Source: Bacillota bacterium
GTDB taxonomy: Bacteria > Bacillota > UBA4882 > UBA8346
Direction: 5' to 3'
Length of the DNA stretch: 64,000 nt
NCBI GenBank assembly: GCA_023435565.1
Contig: JAEYRN010000036.1
Coordinates: forward strand, 1-64,000
The stretch's first letter is position 1. The number at the start of each line of letters is the position of its first letter. Made by a program: the position numbers and the translations under genes. This document shows positions 63,579-64,000 of the stretch, one piece after another. Below the pieces are notes generated by a model, which was given only the letters and a program-made list of their open reading frames with translations, ran no database searches and was not told where the DNA came from.

Positions 63579-64000
63579 ATGTCACCGATTATAGTAGCTT
63601 TTTCTTTATTAGGTATTATGGGTGTTGTTTTTGGCGCTATTCTCGCTTTTGCCTCCAAAAAATTGGCGGTTGAGACTGATCCCAGAGTGGGAGAAATTCT
63701 TGAAGTATTACCGGGAGCAAATTGTGGAGCTTGTGGTTTTCCCGGTTGTAGCGGTTTAGCCGAATCGATTGTCAGCGGCGTCGCATCTGTTGGAGCTTGT
63801 CCGGTAGGTAAAGCGGCCGTGGCTGCCAAAATTGCTTCGATTATGGGTGTTTTATTTGAAGATAATGTTAAGACCAAACATGCCAGAGTTGTCTGCCAGG
63901 GAGGCAAACAGGAGCGGGTTGATCGTTTTTATTACATGGGTGTGGCGGATTGCGCCGCTGCCGGAATGCTGAACGGCGGCCCGAAAATGTGTGAATACGG
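63579..64000 (+). CDS. rnfB: Rnf complex subunit B (partial)
   Basis: The first 140 residues are visible; the gene runs off the window end. An N-terminal helix (residues 4-26) precedes the cluster motif with Cys in GANCGACGFPGCSGLAE and GACPVG, and continues toward VADCAAAGMLNGGPKMCEYG. The two adjacent ATGs follow GGAGGTGA; the second (63579) has the better spacing. RnfB receives electrons from ferredoxin. It completes the order C-D-G-E-A-B. Confidence 0.93.
   Translation, partial: MSPIIVAFSLLGIMGVVFGAILAFASKKLAVETDPRVGEILEVLPGANCGACGFPGCSGLAESIVSGVASVGACPVGKAAVAAKIASIMGVLFEDNVKTKHARVVCQGGKQERVDRFYYMGVADCAAAGMLNGGPKMCEY

Noticed and set aside
1..64000. CRISPR arrays, tRNA genes and rRNA genes
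   Set aside because: I saw no regularly spaced direct repeats and no cloverleaf or rRNA-like sequence in the intergenic gaps.

Overview
The window reads as a chromosomal segment of an AT-rich, anaerobic, endospore-forming member of the Bacillota. An uninterrupted sigK gene indicates sporulation. The complete start of an rnfCDGEAB ion-pumping ferredoxin:NAD oxidoreductase operon, an L-lactate dehydrogenase and oxygen-independent radical-SAM/Fe-S proteins indicate fermentative anaerobic life. The gene order aspS - 6S RNA - tcdA is the classical Bacillota arrangement. A thioester alpha-2-macroglobulin next to a penicillin-binding protein 1C is far more typical of bacteria with an outer membrane, so a diderm Bacillota lineage (Limnochordia/Halanaerobia-like) is a reasonable but unproven guess. 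No species is assigned.

Layout. 0.3-3.4 kb: OmpR/histidine-kinase pair and an L,D-transpeptidase (minus strand). 3.7-11 kb: accessory region with small membrane and unknown proteins, gene remnants (DUF3795 fragment, chemotaxis-receptor fragment), an AraC regulator overlapping a NapH-like Fe-S membrane protein, an SDR, a FlgM-like protein and a C_GCAxxG_C_C redox protein. 11.2-16.7 kb: serine hydrolase, ysxC, topB, ABC-F. 16.7-24.8 kb (minus): alpha-2-macroglobulin and pbpC. 25-32 kb: M48 protease, small Cys protein, shikimate-kinase-like protein, Nudix, a eukaryote-type HisA, glycosyltransferase, ldh, DUF2007, MBL hydrolase; two copies of a 118-bp inverted-repeat element lie here. 32-46 kb: core genes hemZ, PpiC-TPR chaperone, aspS, 6S RNA, tcdA, folate cyclo-ligase, PilZ protein, secA, prfB (programmed frameshift), class B PBP, sigK. 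46.4-47.5 kb: no protein gene, but two strong structured-RNA candidates. 47.5-53 kb: STAS-like protein, MBL protein and divergent TetR regulator with palindromic operators, PNPOx and thioredoxin-like proteins, a 32-residue Cys-rich membrane peptide, Na/Pi cotransporter. 53-56 kb: an orphan TRAP-type binding protein coupled to a GGDEF-EAL c-di-GMP enzyme. 56-59 kb: deoB and pdp for nucleoside breakdown. 59.2-64 kb: rnfCDGEA and the 5' part of rnfB.

The observations most worth a second look are: an array of about eight ~40-nt hairpins enclosed by a long-range stem downstream of sigK; a separate ~220-nt RNA with its own promoter and terminator; the DctP/GGDEF-EAL sensor pair; a prfB frameshift site whose in-frame stop is UAA instead of UGA; a probable CTG start for the PBP upstream of sigK; and a paired MITE-like repeat. 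All positions, pairings and translations were worked out by eye from the sequence; no database search was run.
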